Of a stretch of DNA of 64,000 bases, positions 63,429-64,000 are shown one piece after another; position 1 is the stretch's first letter; every line of letters begins with the position of its first letter. A program made the position numbers and the translations under genes. The notes under the pieces are model-generated. The model saw nothing but the letters and a program-made list of their open reading frames with translations, was not told the origin of the DNA and did not search any database. Origin of the DNA: an uncultured Collinsella sp. (GTDB lineage Bacteria; Actinomycetota; Coriobacteriia; Coriobacteriales; Coriobacteriaceae); assembly GCA_959599915.1 (NCBI GenBank), contig CAUGJE010000002.1, positions 62,001-126,000 of the forward strand. The letters run 5' to 3'.

Positions 63429-63702
63429 CTGCCTCTCCTTTCACGTATCGCCGGGCGCAATTCAAATATCGTAAACGGTACCTTTTCCTCGGTAAGCGGC
63501 TCTTTTGCCGTCTCCGTTTTCGATGTTCGCTATATTACGCTAAAGTGCCCGCAGCACAAGCGACAAATTCAAATTTCTGAAAAGTTTTTTCATTACTTTG
63601 TGAAGCGTGGTGCAAATACGCGTCAACCCTGCGAAAATACGCTCGATTACCAACCGGAGGGTTATTCCGCCCGAAACAATTTAGAAACGGAAAGGCGCTT
63701 TT

Positions 63703-64000
63703 ATGCAGACTTATGAATCAGACGCTAACATCGGCAACATTAAACTCATCGCCGTCGACATGGACAAGACGCTGCTCACCGACGAGCGTGTGCTGCCCCA
63801 GGGCCTTGATGAGCGCCTGGACAAGCTCGCCGACGCCGGCATCGTATTCTGTCCCGCCAGCGGACGTCCCGCCCCCAAGCTCGAGGAGATGTTCGAGGAC
63901 ATCAAGGGCCGCATCGCCTTTTGCCCCGATAACGGAGCCTGCGTTATCTACCGTGGCAACTATATCTATAAGAGCACTATCGATGTGGCACTGTATCAGC
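63703..64000 (+). CDS. Cof-type HAD phosphatase, N-terminal part
   Basis: The gene continues past the right edge; 99 codons are visible. LIAVDMDKTLLTDERVLP has the nucleophile Asp of HAD motif I, and FCPASGRPAPKLEEM motif II with Ser. DNGACVIYRG is typical of the Cof/YwpJ family, which dephosphorylates sugar phosphates or FMN. ATG 63703 follows GGAAAGG. Substrate is unknown. Confidence 0.9.
   Translation, partial: MQTYESDANIGNIKLIAVDMDKTLLTDERVLPQGLDERLDKLADAGIVFCPASGRPAPKLEEMFEDIKGRIAFCPDNGACVIYRGNYIYKSTIDVALYQ

Noticed and set aside
63285..63716. 143-codon open frame on the plus strand upstream of the Cof-type HAD gene
   Set aside because: No ribosome site, unusual composition, and it overlaps the argG leader peptide, attenuator and HAD start.

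Overview
The window is GC-rich bacterial chromosome, about 60% G+C by eye, with dense genes mostly on the minus strand. Gene content, GTG/TTG starts next to AGGAGG or GAAAGG ribosome sites, a complete selenocysteine system and a molybdenum-oriented anaerobic gene set suggest a gut anaerobe of the Coriobacteriia, most likely Collinsella or a relative. That placement is inference; no rRNA gene is present.

Layout. (1) 1-6106, minus: an exopolysaccharide/capsule operon led by a specialised NusG paralogue, then a priming sugar-phosphate transferase, a GT2, UDP-glucose dehydrogenase, a GT4, a glucuronyl C5-epimerase-like protein and the start of another glycosyltransferase. (2) 6443-8863: thrS and a zinc-ribbon membrane protein, then an 80-bp-period array of alternating inverted arms. 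(3) 9511-12756, plus: a three-gene flavoprotein/DUF1667 redox operon whose first gene carries a frameshift. (4) 13150-22510: an M24 peptidase, folC, valS, clpX, clpP, tig and tRNA-Leu. (5) 22651-27891: a fused molybdenum hydroxylase, its FAD subunit and gdhA. (6) 28154-40014: a selenium and anaerobic-redox region with selC, selB, selA, focA, tRNA-Gly, tRNA-Pro, brnQ, a selenium-type cysteine desulfurase, a DUF3343 protein, yedF, selD (itself a selenoprotein read through an in-frame UGA), and an ATP-dependent activator with a double-cubane-type reductase that carries a frameshift. (7) 40446-45859: modC, modB, modA, moaB and moeA for molybdate uptake and molybdenum cofactor. (8) 46069-59585: a ClC channel, diacylglycerol kinase, arfB, xpt, an MFS exporter, metY, a C_GCAxxG_C_C protein, yigZ, rnpB, rpsA, a HAD hydrolase, cyuA, rpiB and ndk. 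(9) 59970-63428: argH, a small ORF and argG, which is preceded by what looks like a leader-peptide attenuator. A HAD phosphatase runs off the right end.

How it fits together. SelD makes selenophosphate; SelA, SelB and selC insert selenocysteine. YedF, DUF3343 and the desulfurase are the usual accessory genes for selenium delivery, including to selenium-dependent molybdenum hydroxylases. ModABC, MoaB and MoeA supply the molybdenum cofactor for the hydroxylase at 22651-26396. FocA would fit formate metabolism by a formate dehydrogenase outside the window.

The most notable non-genic structures are the argG leader with six Arg codons and a terminator; the 80-bp array; a G11 tract plus hairpin in the polysaccharide leader; two perfect palindromes inside the GT4 gene; and a set of 80-330 bp palindromic intergenic elements, two of which differ by compensatory arm changes. 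Both frameshifts are single-base losses at short homopolymers, so sequencing error must be excluded before calling them pseudogenes.
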